Shown: in pieces, positions 48,964 through 58,093 of the stretch
Layout of the letters: each line of letters begins with the position of its first letter
How positions within the stretch are numbered: the first letter of the stretch is position 1
Source: Planctomycetota bacterium
GTDB taxonomy: Bacteria > Planctomycetota > Phycisphaerae > SM23-33
Assembly (NCBI GenBank): GCA_022705325.1
Contig: JAKJER010000012.1
Location: 62,001-126,000 of the forward strand
DNA: 64,000 nt
Direction of reading: 5' to 3'
Notes under the pieces: generated by a model
Database searches by the model: none
What the model was told of the DNA's origin: nothing
Seen by the model: the letters and a program-made list of their open reading frames with translations, nothing else
Translations under genes and position numbers: made by a program

Positions 48964-51900
48964 ATGAGACAAAGCCCGTCGCACGCCCTCTTCCTGGCAA
49001 CCGTGTTGGCCCTGGCGGCCGGGCCGTGCCCCGCCGGTCAGGCCGTCCTGCTGGTCCGCAACGCCCCGCCCGACGGGTTGGTCCTCGTCGACGTGGACCT
49101 GGCCGCCCTGCTGGGCGAGACGCGTCCGCCGGCCGGCCTCGTCGCCGTCGAGGCGATGCTAGGCGACAAGCCTGTCCCGGTTCAGGCATGGACCGATGAG
49201 CAGGCCTGGGCTGGACTGCAGGCCCGCGCGGGCGGCACGATCCTGCTCAAGCTGCCCGCCGGGGGCGACCACCGGGTCACCGTTCGTGGTGGCGCCGCAA
49301 GGCGTTCGCACGATGACGTCGCCACTCGACCCGCCTCACCGGACGCTCTTACGGGTGCACTGCAAACGGTCCGCACGCCGCATCTCGTTGTCGTGCACGA
49401 CGCCGCCCGCTTCGGCGGACTGCCCAGCCACATCGAGATCCTCGGCTCGGGAAAGATCATCACGGACAAGAATTTCCGCTGGGACGACCGCCTGCACAGC
49501 CGCCTACTGGGCGGGCGGCGCCTGGCAAGCCGTGGCACGGGCATCTTGCCCGTGCGTCCCACGGGCGTCCCGCCCGTGGTGCAGGACCGGGACGGTCCTG
49601 CGACGCATGGGCGAGACGCCCATGCCACGCCGCCTGTCACCCTGCTCAGCGACGGACCGTTGGCAGCGGTCGTCCGCGTGCGCGGGCAGTACGCCGACGC
49701 CGCACCTGGCACCGCCCCCGAGGCCACGGCTACCTACGACTGGTTCTACTTCCGCGACCGCCCGCTGGTGCTGGTCCGCGCGCGAACGGACAAGCTCGAC
49801 GACCGCGAATGGGACGAGCAGCACGTCCTCGAGCTGACGTTCAGCGACAAGAGCTTTCCCCGCTGGGCGGGCGGCATGCCCCTCCGGCAGGCCGAGTTCA
49901 CCGGCACGAAGCAGGGCACGACCCTGCCGCACTGGGGCGCCCTGATCGACGGCCGCAGCGCAGTCGCTCTGCTCCGCGGCGGCAGGCCACTCATTTACGA
50001 CGGCCTGGGCGGGCACGGCTGCTACCTGCTGGCCCACGGCGAGAAGGCCTGGTCCGGCTGGAAGGCCGAGCATGGCCACTCGCGGACCTTCCTGGCCTGG
50101 TACTGGATCGGCGCTGCCGACGACCCGCTGGCCGCCATCCGGCAGGCGGCGGCCGGACCGCTGCCGAGCGACGCCCAGGGAACCCTGCTGGATGCCCGGG
50201 TGGCCAAGGTGCTGGAGGAGACTCGACGGGCAATCGAAGCCCGATTGCCCATCGCCATGAGCACCAGAAGAGGGCTCCTAGGACTCTGGCGAGTGTCCGT
50301 CGCTGAACGTCTCTTGACGCTTGGCCAAACCATGAGCGTCGACTCGGTCTTCCAGTTCCTGAACACGGGTCAACTCCCCGGCCTGTTCATCCTGGACCGC
50401 GGGGACCTGGGGTTGATGGTGCGGCGCGTTCAACACGGGCCGAATGATCACGGGCTGGCCCTGCAAAGCCTGTACGACCTCAAGACGAAGCAGGAATTGC
50501 TGTCAGACCGCTCGCCGCCCCTGCTGGAGATCACCCTGCGACAGCTTAGCACCGGCAAGAGAGTTCACCTGACGTCGCAGGGCGGCTGGGAGAAGATCGA
50601 GGTCTTCTCCCACGAAGAGAGCGTGGAGTCCAAGACACAGCCCATCAAGTGGACCGACCTGGTGGCCAACTTCACCGAGCCAATCGAAGCCAAAGCGTCC
50701 GGGCTTGGGGTGCAACTGACCGTCTCGGACTGGGGGAACGAAGCCTTAAGTGCCTGGGTTCATGTTTACGATCTGGACCTGGACTGGTCCGTTCAGGACG
50801 TCGTCTTCCCGCAGGTCGCCCTGCGGGCGACCTCGGACGAGATGGCCAGCCTCTTCCCCCGCGGGCCGGGCGAGGTTCGGCGCGGGGTCTGGAAGGACGA
50901 CTTCCAGTTCAAGGGCCGCTACCCCAGCGGCTGGACGGCGATGCAGTTCCTGGCCTGCTATGACGAGAAGGTCGGCACGGGACTTTACGTGGGCCTGCTG
51001 GAGCAACAAGCCACCACCAAGGAGATCCGCCTGCTGGGCCGGGCCGAGCCGCGCGACGTACTTCTGGCCTTTGCGCACCCCGCGCCGAATCCAGGCGAAC
51101 GGCAGTTCGGTTTGGGCACCCCGCCGGCCTGGTTGCGCCTGGTGCGCGGCGACTGGTATGACGCGGCGGTGATGCACCGCCGTGGAGTACGCGAAGTCGC
51201 CGACTGGTTCCCCGATCTACCGGGCCGGCCGGACACGCCGGCGTGGATGCGCGAGCTGCCCGCGTGGGTGTGCACGGGGGGCGACCCCGCCGCCGTCGTC
51301 GAGCGGATGAAGGGCTTCCAGAAGTGGCTGGGCGTGCCGGTGGGCATCCACTGGTACAGTTGGCATCGCAACCCGTTCGACAACGACTACCCCCACTACC
51401 TGCCCCCGCGCGAGGGCTTCGCCCAGGCCGTCCGCGAACTCCAGCGGCACAACGTCCGCGTCATGCCCTACATCAACGGGCGCCTGTGGGACACCCGCGA
51501 CAAGGGCACCGAGGACGCCGAGTTCACCCGCACCGCCCTGCCCGCAGCCACCAAGGACGAGCACGGCAAACCGTTCACCGAGGTCTACGGCAGCAAGGAG
51601 TCCGACGGCTCGCCCGTGCGGCTGGCCGTCATGTGCCCGCACACGAAGCTCTGGCAGGAGAAGGTCAAGTCGATCGTCCTGTCGCTGATGAATGAGCATG
51701 GCGTGGACGGGGTATACATCGACCAGGTGGCCGCGGCAGCGCCCGTGCTGTGCATGGACGCCTCGCACGGGCATCCACTGGGGGGCGGGTGCTGGTGGCA
51801 GCAGGGCTACGCCAAGATGCTGAGCGAGCTTCGCGCGGCCATGCCCAAAGACAAGATGCTCACCACCGAGTGCAACGCAGACCCCTACGTCCGCTGGTTC

Positions 51901-52530
51901 GACGGCTACCTGACCTGGCACTGGCAGCACGACGGTCAGGTGCCGGCCTTCCCGGCCGTGTACGGCGGGACGCTCCAGATGTTCGGGCGGGCCTTCCGCG
52001 GAGGCGACAGCCAGGACCTGGCCATGCGGATGAAGGTGGGCCAGCAGCTTGTCTTCGGCGAGCAGATCGGCTGGGGCGACGCCGAGCAGATCCGCCGTCA
52101 ACCCAGCGCGGAGTTCTTCCGCGACGTCGTCCACCTGCGCTGGCAATTGCGGCGCTACTTCTACGCCGGCCAAATGCGCCGCCCGCCCAGGCTCGACCCC
52201 GCCCCGCCCAAGGTGACCGCCGACTGGGGCTGGAGCGGCGTGTGGCCCGTTACCACCGACGCGGTCCAGACCGGGGCGTGGATCATCGCCGACAAGACTC
52301 GGCTGGTCCTGCTCTTCGCCAACGTCTCCGACAACGCCGTCAACGCCCGCATCAAGCTCGACCTCCGCGCCGCCGGCCTGACGGGCGAGAAGCTCCACGT
52401 GCAGGTTATCCGCCCGTCAGCCCCTGACGCGACGACCCAGCCGGGTGAGGTTTTCGACACTCCTCCCATGCTGGACCGCCCAGTGATTTTGCCGCCCAAG
52501 ATCGCTTTGAGTTGGGAGATTTCCAAATGA
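48964..52530 (+). CDS. large exported DUF6259-like (TIM-barrel) protein
   Basis: 1188 residues with a signal peptide ('ALFLATVLALAAGPCPAG'). The N-terminal ~600 residues are beta-rich, including 'YDWFYFRDRPLVLVRART'. The C-terminal part is a glycosidase-like TIM barrel: 'VPVGIHWYSWHRNPFDNDYPHY', 'HNVRVMPYINGRLWD', 'HGVDGVYIDQVAAAAPVLC' with an acidic residue at the barrel end, and 'MLTTECNADPYV'. This matches my recollection of DUF6259 proteins; substrate unknown. Residues about 191-222 (GTGILPV...HGRDAHATP) are encoded by an array of four hairpins and look like an insertion between 'LLGGRRLA' and 'PVTLLSDGP'. GAGAGG precedes ATG 48964. Confidence 0.75.
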   Translation: MRQSPSHALFLATVLALAAGPCPAGQAVLLVRNAPPDGLVLVDVDLAALLGETRPPAGLVAVEAMLGDKPVPVQAWTDEQAWAGLQARAGGTILLKLPAGGDHRVTVRGGAARRSHDDVATRPASPDALTGALQTVRTPHLVVVHDAARFGGLPSHIEILGSGKIITDKNFRWDDRLHSRLLGGRRLASRGTGILPVRPTGVPPVVQDRDGPATHGRDAHATPPVTLLSDGPLAAVVRVRGQYADAAPGTAPEATATYDWFYFRDRPLVLVRARTDKLDDREWDEQHVLELTFSDKSFPRWAGGMPLRQAEFTGTKQGTTLPHWGALIDGRSAVALLRGGRPLIYDGLGGHGCYLLAHGEKAWSGWKAEHGHSRTFLAWYWIGAADDPLAAIRQAAAGPLPSDAQGTLLDARVAKVLEETRRAIEARLPIAMSTRRGLLGLWRVSVAERLLTLGQTMSVDSVFQFLNTGQLPGLFILDRGDLGLMVRRVQHGPNDHGLALQSLYDLKTKQELLSDRSPPLLEITLRQLSTGKRVHLTSQGGWEKIEVFSHEESVESKTQPIKWTDLVANFTEPIEAKASGLGVQLTVSDWGNEALSAWVHVYDLDLDWSVQDVVFPQVALRATSDEMASLFPRGPGEVRRGVWKDDFQFKGRYPSGWTAMQFLACYDEKVGTGLYVGLLEQQATTKEIRLLGRAEPRDVLLAFAHPAPNPGERQFGLGTPPAWLRLVRGDWYDAAVMHRRGVREVADWFPDLPGRPDTPAWMRELPAWVCTGGDPAAVVERMKGFQKWLGVPVGIHWYSWHRNPFDNDYPHYLPPREGFAQAVRELQRHNVRVMPYINGRLWDTRDKGTEDAEFTRTALPAATKDEHGKPFTEVYGSKESDGSPVRLAVMCPHTKLWQEKVKSIVLSLMNEHGVDGVYIDQVAAAAPVLCMDASHGHPLGGGCWWQQGYAKMLSELRAAMPKDKMLTTECNADPYVRWFDGYLTWHWQHDGQVPAFPAVYGGTLQMFGRAFRGGDSQDLAMRMKVGQQLVFGEQIGWGDAEQIRRQPSAEFFRDVVHLRWQLRRYFYAGQMRRPPRLDPAPPKVTADWGWSGVWPVTTDAVQTGAWIIADKTRLVLLFANVSDNAVNARIKLDLRAAGLTGEKLHVQVIRPSAPDATTQPGEVFDTPPMLDRPVILPPKIALSWEISK
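49535..49625 (+). repeat. array of four 21-bp hairpins inside a coding sequence
   Basis: Each unit is a 9-bp perfect stem with a 3-base loop: GCACGGGCA-tct-TGCCCGTGC (49535-49555), CCACGGGCG-tcc-CGCCCGTGG (49559-49579), GCAGGACCG-gga-CGGTCCTGC (49581-49601) and GCATGGGCG-aga-CGCCCATGC (49605-49625). Unit starts are 24, 22 and 24 bases apart. The array keeps the reading frame of the host gene. Confidence 0.9.
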
Positions 52531-52571
52531 ATTTAGGTAGCACAACTGTTATTTCTTTGTAAGATAGACAT

Positions 52572-53726
52572 ATGTCCACTTCTACCTTTCGTGTCTTCGT
52601 CTTGGGTGCCGGATTCTCAAGACCTGCCGGGCTGCCGTTGGGGAATGAACTCTGGCCTGAAATCCGAGCGAGGGCCAGAGAACAAGGGATTCATGTCCAT
52701 TTGGAGCGGGATCTTGATGAGTACATTCAGTTTAAGAGGACCTGTGACTCGGTTGAGCTGAGCCCAGAGAAGGTTGATTTTGAAGATTTTATGGGCTACC
52801 TCGATCTAGAACACTTCCTTGGCCTACGCGGATCCGATACCTGGAGCAGAGATGGAAACAAGACACAGGTTCTCATCAAGTCTCTCATCGCGAGGATCAT
52901 TGTTGAGCGAACGCCCCCAGTTGATGAGCTTCCCGACGTATATTACCGTTTTGCGGAGGAATTGGACGTCACCGACGCAGTTCTCACTTTTAACTACGAT
53001 CTGCTACTCGAAAGAGCACTTGAGAAGGTGGGCAAACCGTACCGCCTCTTCCCCATTCGCTATAAAGATGCCCATGGTACTGTAGATGAAAGGGAAGAAG
53101 TGGTTGTACTCAAGTTGCATGGTTCTGTGGATTGGTTTGACAGAACGGATTACACTGACTTGGAGCGATCATATCGCGACCAGGGTTTCAGTGACCCACC
53201 TAGAGACCCCATCTTCATGCCAGGTAGTATCGCCAAGACCGTGCCAGTCATGCAGGGGCAAGAACCCGGAGAAGACCCCCTTGCCCCGATGTTCAGAGTC
53301 CTTAATATAGAAGCTCTCTACGCCAGCCATCAGACTATCCTTGTTGGTCCGACACCCTGGCTGCTATCACCGTCAACAACGAAGTTCGTGTACTCCGACA
53401 AACTGCGAGAATTCTGGTGGGGCTTAGGCCAGGCAGGTGCCTGGATACTTGGAGTTACGTTTATTGGATATTCGTTTCCTCCGCACGACAATTACGTCAG
53501 ACAGGCGATGTTCAAATTGTTACGTAATTACCAGGAGAAATGGTGGAATGAGGATTTCCCTGGCAATCGGCACAAGGGGAAGGTTGTGCTCATTGACCGG
53601 AAAGAGAACCCGCAAGATATCGAAGCCTTCCAAAGACGGTACGGGTTCGTCGATCGTGAAAAGTCGGTGAGGCATTTCGGAGGATTCAACGAAGAAGCCA
53701 TTCGCATAATCCATGCTGCGCGTTGA
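52572..53726 (+). CDS. standalone SIR2-like (NAD-binding) protein
   Basis: 384 residues. The N-terminal 'VFVLGAGFSRPAGLPLG' is the NAD-binding GAG[FA]S loop. 'DAVLTFNYDLLLERAL' gives the catalytic Asn motif, and 'VVVLKLHGSVDWF' the catalytic His motif (KLHGS). 'WILGVTFIGYSFPPHDNYV' closes the fold. This is the SIR2_2 type that hydrolyses NAD in anti-phage proteins rather than the deacetylase type. No partner gene (TIR, Argonaute, HerA, NucS) is adjacent, so it may act alone. GC content is far below that of both neighbours and codon use differs, pointing to transfer. The ribosome site is weak and the upstream sequence is AT-rich. Confidence 0.8.
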   Translation: MSTSTFRVFVLGAGFSRPAGLPLGNELWPEIRARAREQGIHVHLERDLDEYIQFKRTCDSVELSPEKVDFEDFMGYLDLEHFLGLRGSDTWSRDGNKTQVLIKSLIARIIVERTPPVDELPDVYYRFAEELDVTDAVLTFNYDLLLERALEKVGKPYRLFPIRYKDAHGTVDEREEVVVLKLHGSVDWFDRTDYTDLERSYRDQGFSDPPRDPIFMPGSIAKTVPVMQGQEPGEDPLAPMFRVLNIEALYASHQTILVGPTPWLLSPSTTKFVYSDKLREFWWGLGQAGAWILGVTFIGYSFPPHDNYVRQAMFKLLRNYQEKWWNEDFPGNRHKGKVVLIDRKENPQDIEAFQRRYGFVDREKSVRHFGGFNEEAIRIIHAAR

Positions 53727-53810
53727 CGCGCCATCTGCCCACTGCTCCCGCGATGGGTACAATTCTGCCGGGCCTCCGGCCCTCTTCAATTGGCAATTGG
53801 CAATCGGCAA

Positions 53811-54641
53811 TCACTTCAGATCATACACCCTTACATAGTCCACCAGCGTCTGGTCGGGCAGCTTGGCCTTCTTGATGTCGCCCGCCCACTTGCCGATCTC
53901 GTCGCTCAGCAGGATGTAGAGCGGCGCCTGGCAGACCCCGCCGGCCGACGTGCGCCACGTCTCCTTGCCGTCCACGTAGAAGACGTACTCCGTGGGTGTC
54001 CAGAGCAGGGCGAACGTGTGGAAGCCCTTCATCACGCCCGGGATCATGCTGTGGCAGTGGGCGGACTTGTGGTCTTTGGCGTAGCCGTCCCAGTGCAGGT
54101 TGTGCTCGACCCGCCCGGTGCGGGTGGGCTTCTCCATGATGTCGATCTCCGTGCCGTCGCGCCCGCCGTCGCCCACCTTGCCCATGCCCGAGCCCATCAG
54201 CCAGAAGGCCGACCAGTGGCCTTCCTGCGTCGAGAACTGCACCCGGGCGACGTAGAACCCGTACGCCCGCTCCAGGCGGCTCTTGAGGCAGCCATCCAGG
54301 AACTTGCCGTCCTCCTTCATCACCGCCAGCACCAAGTGGCCCTTGCCGTCGAGATAGGTGGCCTTGCGCGTCCACCAGCCGTCGCGGCGACGCCCCTCGC
54401 CACGGTAGATCCACTTGGTCAGGTCGAGCTTGTCGCCCTCGAACTCGTCGTTCCAGATCAGCTTCCACTGCGTGCCGGCTGGAGGAGGCGGCAACAAGTC
54501 GCCTTGCGGCGTGCGGTGGGTGGGTGCTCCCTTGATCGGCTGACTGGTCGGCCAGGACGGCTTGGCTGGCGGCTCGGCAAGAGTCCAACCCGCCGCCGCG
54601 ACGATGATCAACACGCTCAAGAGCCCGCTTGCATGTCTCAT
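53811..54641 (-). CDS. secreted GH16-family glycoside hydrolase
   Basis: 276 residues with a signal peptide ('LSVLIIVAAAGWTLAEPP'). The catalytic strand reads 'GTEIDIMEKP', with Glu165, Asp167 and Glu170 in the ExDxxE arrangement of GH16 (nucleophile, assisting Asp, acid/base). 'LIWNDEFEGDKLDLTKWIY' at the start and 'FHTFALLWTPTEYVFYVDGKE' are typical of laminarinase/agarase-type members. It cuts beta-1,3/1,4-glucans or galactans outside the cell. GGAG precedes ATG 54641. It diverges from arfB with only 65 bases between the starts. Confidence 0.92.
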   Translation of the reverse strand: MRHASGLLSVLIIVAAAGWTLAEPPAKPSWPTSQPIKGAPTHRTPQGDLLPPPPAGTQWKLIWNDEFEGDKLDLTKWIYRGEGRRRDGWWTRKATYLDGKGHLVLAVMKEDGKFLDGCLKSRLERAYGFYVARVQFSTQEGHWSAFWLMGSGMGKVGDGGRDGTEIDIMEKPTRTGRVEHNLHWDGYAKDHKSAHCHSMIPGVMKGFHTFALLWTPTEYVFYVDGKETWRTSAGGVCQAPLYILLSDEIGKWAGDIKKAKLPDQTLVDYVRVYDLK

Positions 54642-54706
54642 GTTTCGCTCCGATGTCTGAAGTACAAACGCAGCCGACGCGATTTCCAAACGCAGGGCGT
54701 AATGCT

Positions 54707-55138
54707 ATGCTTGAACGCATGATCCGCGTCAACGACAAGATCAGCCTGGACGACAGCGAGTTGCACGAGGAGTTCGTGCGGGCCTCGGGTCCGGGCGGGC
54801 AGAACGTGAACAAGGTCTCCACGGCCGTCCAGTTGCGGTTCGACGCCGCCGGTTCGCCAAACCTGCCGCCGGAAGTGCGCGACCGCCTGCTCCGCCTGGC
54901 CGGCAAGAAGGCCACCACGGAGGGCGTGATCGTCATCGACGCCCGCCGCCACCGCACGCGCGAGCGCAACCGCCAGGACGCCGTAGACCGCCTGATCGCC
55001 CTGGTGGCCAAGGCCGCGGACATCCCGCGCCCGCGCAAGGCGACCCGCCCCACCGCCGCCTCGCGGGCCCGCCGCCTGGAGTCCAAGCGTCGTCGCAGCC
55101 GCCTCAAGCGGCTCCGCGGCTCGCCCGAAACGGAATAG
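54707..55138 (+). CDS. arfB: ArfB-like peptidyl-tRNA hydrolase (ribosome rescue)
   Basis: 143 residues, matching YaeJ/ArfB. The catalytic GGQ motif appears in 'FVRASGPGGQNVNKVSTAVQLRFD'. The C-terminal tail is strongly basic ('SRARRLESKRRRSRLKRL') and would sit in the mRNA channel of stalled ribosomes. The enzyme releases nascent chains without needing a stop codon. No codon-recognition domain is present, which excludes a normal release factor. ATG 54707 has AGGG 9 bases upstream; ATG 54719 (MIRV) is an alternative close to the usual family start. Confidence 0.9.
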   Translation: MLERMIRVNDKISLDDSELHEEFVRASGPGGQNVNKVSTAVQLRFDAAGSPNLPPEVRDRLLRLAGKKATTEGVIVIDARRHRTRERNRQDAVDRLIALVAKAADIPRPRKATRPTAASRARRLESKRRRSRLKRLRGSPETE

Positions 55139-55269
55139 CACGCCGCAGCCCCTTCCACGTCTTTCGCGCCTTGGCCGGGTCCGTGTTGTGGTGAAAGCTC
55201 CACCCGGCGGCTGCGTTTATCCGCTCGACGGCGCGACGCCGCCCTCTTCCTCCAACACAGGAGCCCGCG

Positions 55270-56289
55270 ATGACGCTCTGCAAGACGGTCCAGGCGGCTT
55301 GGTGGACGGTTGTGCTCATGGCTGTGCCCGCCGTTCCGCAGGAACTGAAGCTCCCGGCGAGGTGGGAGCTCTCGCCCCCACTGATCAGCCCGGAAGTGCG
55401 AGACGCCGACCGGGCCGTCTCGGTCAAGGACCCCACCGTCGTCTTCGCCGAGGGCAAGTGGCACGTCTTCATGACCATCCGCTGCGAGGGCTACGTGCCG
55501 ATGGAGTACGTCAGCTTCGCCAAGTGGGAAGAGGCGGAAAAGGCCCCGCGCCACGTGCTCCGCGGCACGAGCGAGCAGAAGTACCGCTGCGCGCCGCAGG
55601 TGTTTTACTTCCGCCCGCACAAGAAGTGGTACCTGATCCATCAGCTCGGCGTGCCCGGGCGCAAGTTCATGCAGATCAGCTTCTCCACCACCGCGACCAT
55701 CGGCGACCCCAAGTCGTGGACGCCGTCGCAGTCGATCTTCCGCACCGACGCCGACGACACCCGCAAGGAAGGCGGGCTGGACTTCTGGATGATCTGCGAC
55801 GGCCCCAAGGCGTACCTGTTCTACACCAACCTCAAGGGCAAGATGTACCGCATGTGGACCACGCTGGAGGAATTCCCGTTCGGTTTCCGCGACTGCCAGG
55901 TCGCCCTCCAGGCCGACATCTTCGAGGCCAGCCATATCTATCGCCTCAAGGGCATGGACAAGTTCCTGGCCCTGATCGAGGCCAACCCCGGGGGCAAGCG
56001 GCTGTACAAGGCGTTCGTCGCCGACAGGCTGGACGGCAAGTGGACCGAGATGAAGGCCCACGACAACCTGCCCTTCGCATCCGACCGAAACGTTCGCCCA
56101 GCGGCCGGCGTCGAGCTGTGGACCGACAACATCAGCCACGGCGAGCTGCTCCGCGACGGCTGCGACGAGACGCTGACCGTCGATCCGAACAACCTCCGCC
56201 TGCTCATCCAGGGCGTGCTCCAGAAAAACAAACCCCGCAACTACGGGCAGATCCCCTGGCGCCTGGGCCTGCTCACGCCGGCGAAGTGA
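55270..56289 (+). CDS. exported GH62-like alpha-L-arabinofuranosidase
   Basis: 339 residues with a signal peptide-like N-terminus ('AAWWTVVLMAVPAVPQE'). The five-bladed propeller hallmarks of family 62 are seen: 'VKDPTVVFAEGKWHVFMT' with the catalytic-base Asp, 'YRCAPQVFYFRPHKKWYLIHQ', 'GGLDFWMICDGPKAYLFYTN' with a second acidic site, 'DIFEASHIYRL' and 'NISHGELLRDGCDETLTVDP'. It should remove arabinose side chains from arabinoxylan or arabinan. AGGAG lies before the ATG. It supports plant-polysaccharide use. Family assignment is from recalled motifs. Confidence 0.85.
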   Translation: MTLCKTVQAAWWTVVLMAVPAVPQELKLPARWELSPPLISPEVRDADRAVSVKDPTVVFAEGKWHVFMTIRCEGYVPMEYVSFAKWEEAEKAPRHVLRGTSEQKYRCAPQVFYFRPHKKWYLIHQLGVPGRKFMQISFSTTATIGDPKSWTPSQSIFRTDADDTRKEGGLDFWMICDGPKAYLFYTNLKGKMYRMWTTLEEFPFGFRDCQVALQADIFEASHIYRLKGMDKFLALIEANPGGKRLYKAFVADRLDGKWTEMKAHDNLPFASDRNVRPAAGVELWTDNISHGELLRDGCDETLTVDPNNLRLLIQGVLQKNKPRNYGQIPWRLGLLTPAK

Positions 56290-56396
56290 CCCTTGCTGCT
56301 CCTCCAAGGGATGACGATACAGGGAACAAGAAGAAGTCCCGCTTGATCATTGACCATTGGACGTTCCTCCGTTGGGACTTCTCTTTTTCCACCCCC

Positions 56397-56425
56397 TTGC
56401 ACCGTGCCCTGCCTTGGGCAACAAT
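56397..56425 (+). promoter_or_regulatory. possible promoter
   Basis: TTGCAC (56397-56402), 17-base spacer, AACAAT (56420-56425), 25 bases before ATG 56451. Confidence 0.35.
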
Positions 56426-56450
56426 GCCTTGCAGCACAGGGAGAGTATCC

Positions 56451-58079
56451 ATGACTGACGACAGCCCCCGGCCGCCCCGTTTCTGGTACAAGAAGAAACG
56501 CTACCTCATCCCCCTCATCCTGATAGCGATTCTCCTGTTCCTGCACCTGCCCAACTGGCCGGTGAAGATCGAGATCGGCCCGGACACCACCGTCATCGAC
56601 GGCCCGCTCAACGCCGACGGCACGGTGAACTACGTGGCCTATCTGGACGGCGAGCACGGGCGCGGCGTGACGGCCGACAACAACGCCGCCCCCCTCCTGC
56701 TCAAGGTCATGGGCGAGTCCATGCTGAACGACAAGAACAGGAGCGAGACCCTCCGCCGTCTGAACCTGGACGCCGCGTGGCTGACGGCTGGGCCTCACTT
56801 CGTCGCCTGGGAGAAGCGCGTCCGCCAGCCGGCCAGCCGACCCGCCAGCCAGCCCGCGCCGGAAGACGCCGAACCCCGAATTGACGAGGACCAGGAGAAC
56901 GGGCCGGACCTGAACGAGGTGATGGAGAAGTTGGACGCCGGCGAGGTTCACGCCGACCTGGGCCAGTGGCTGAAGGACAACGAGGCGGCGTTGGAGACCA
57001 TCCGCCAGGCCGCCGCCAGGCCTCGATACTATCTGCCCCTGGTCTCGCCCTCCGATCCGCCCCTGTTGCTGGACTGCCTTATCCCGAATTCAGCGAAGCT
57101 GCGGGAGGCGGCCAAGGCCCTGGTCCTTCGCGCCCGTCTGCGGTGCCGGCAGGGCCGTCTGCCCGACGCCTGGGACGACGTGCTGACCGTCCATCGGCTG
57201 TCGCGCCTGGTCCAGCAGGAATCGCTGTTGATCTCTCAACTGGTCGCCGTCGCCTTGGACTCGCTGGCCTGCGATGCGGGAAGGCGCCTGGCCACGCGCG
57301 GGGCCGTGGACGGCGACCAGGCCCAGGCCGCCCTGAAGGACCTTCAGGCCCTGCCGCCCCTGCGGGACATCGTCGACGCCATCGACCGAGGCGAGCGGTT
57401 CTTCATGTGCGACGCGACCATGATGCTGTCTCGGGGAACGGTCGGCCTGGAGGGCATGTCCGGCGGGGTCGCGCAGAAGCCCAGCCGAATGGAGAGGGTC
57501 TTCGCGAACCTCGACTGGAACGAAGTGCTGCGGATCAACAACCGCTGGTACGACGAGATGGTCCGGGCGATGCGAATGCCCCGGTCGGCCCAGCGGGAGC
57601 AGGCAATGGCGGAATTCCACCGCAAGCTGATCGAGTCGATGAAACTCCAGACGGCCGGCGCGGTTCGGATCGTGCTGTACCGGCTGGGCGGCTGGCCGAC
57701 GCGAAAGCTCCTGTCTCGCCAGATCGCGAACCTGCTGATGGCCCTGCTCATGCCCGCGCTGCAACGGGCCGTCGATGTCCACCAGCAAGGACTGATGGGC
57801 CTGGAAGTGGAGAAGGCTGCTCTCGCCCTGGCCTGCCACAAGGCCCGTCACGGCCGCTGGCCCGCCAGGCTGGATGACCTCGTGGGCGAGTTGATCAAGG
57901 AAGTCCCGACCGACGTCTTTTCCGGCCGGCCCCTGGTCTACCGCCTGGAGAGCGACGGGTACGTGCTCTACAGCGTCGGCAGCAACGGCCGGGATGACGG
58001 CGGGCTCAACGACGACGCGTCTCAGGACAAGTCCAAGCCCGACGACATCGCGGTCCGCGTGCCGGCCGGCGCGAAGTAG
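56451..58079 (+). CDS. membrane-anchored hypothetical protein
   Basis: 542 residues. A single transmembrane helix at about residues 19-36 ('YLIPLILIAILLFLHLP') leaves the bulk outside. After a Pro/Ala/Ser linker near residues 125-140 ('ASRPASQPAPED') the protein is helical, with no recognised catalytic motif. The end, 'RPLVYRLESDGYVLYSVGSNGRDDGG', is a pattern I associate with planctomycete proteins whose C-terminus resembles pseudopilin-type domains. AGGGAGAG precedes ATG 56451. The frame is open far upstream, but earlier codons overlap the GH62 gene and have no start signal. Confidence 0.7.
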   Translation: MTDDSPRPPRFWYKKKRYLIPLILIAILLFLHLPNWPVKIEIGPDTTVIDGPLNADGTVNYVAYLDGEHGRGVTADNNAAPLLLKVMGESMLNDKNRSETLRRLNLDAAWLTAGPHFVAWEKRVRQPASRPASQPAPEDAEPRIDEDQENGPDLNEVMEKLDAGEVHADLGQWLKDNEAALETIRQAAARPRYYLPLVSPSDPPLLLDCLIPNSAKLREAAKALVLRARLRCRQGRLPDAWDDVLTVHRLSRLVQQESLLISQLVAVALDSLACDAGRRLATRGAVDGDQAQAALKDLQALPPLRDIVDAIDRGERFFMCDATMMLSRGTVGLEGMSGGVAQKPSRMERVFANLDWNEVLRINNRWYDEMVRAMRMPRSAQREQAMAEFHRKLIESMKLQTAGAVRIVLYRLGGWPTRKLLSRQIANLLMALLMPALQRAVDVHQQGLMGLEVEKAALALACHKARHGRWPARLDDLVGELIKEVPTDVFSGRPLVYRLESDGYVLYSVGSNGRDDGGLNDDASQDKSKPDDIAVRVPAGAK

Positions 58080-58093
58080 CCCCGTGGGCGCCT

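Noticed and set aside
49535..49625. CRISPR array
   Set aside because: Unit stems differ in sequence, there are no unique spacers of constant length, and no cas genes are near.
49535..49625. Transcription terminator cluster
   Set aside because: The array lies inside an intact open frame early in a long gene and has no T-runs.
53821..56307. An 828-codon minus-strand frame over GH16, arfB and GH62 genes
   Set aside because: It overlaps three recognisable genes in other frames and its translation has no conserved motif.
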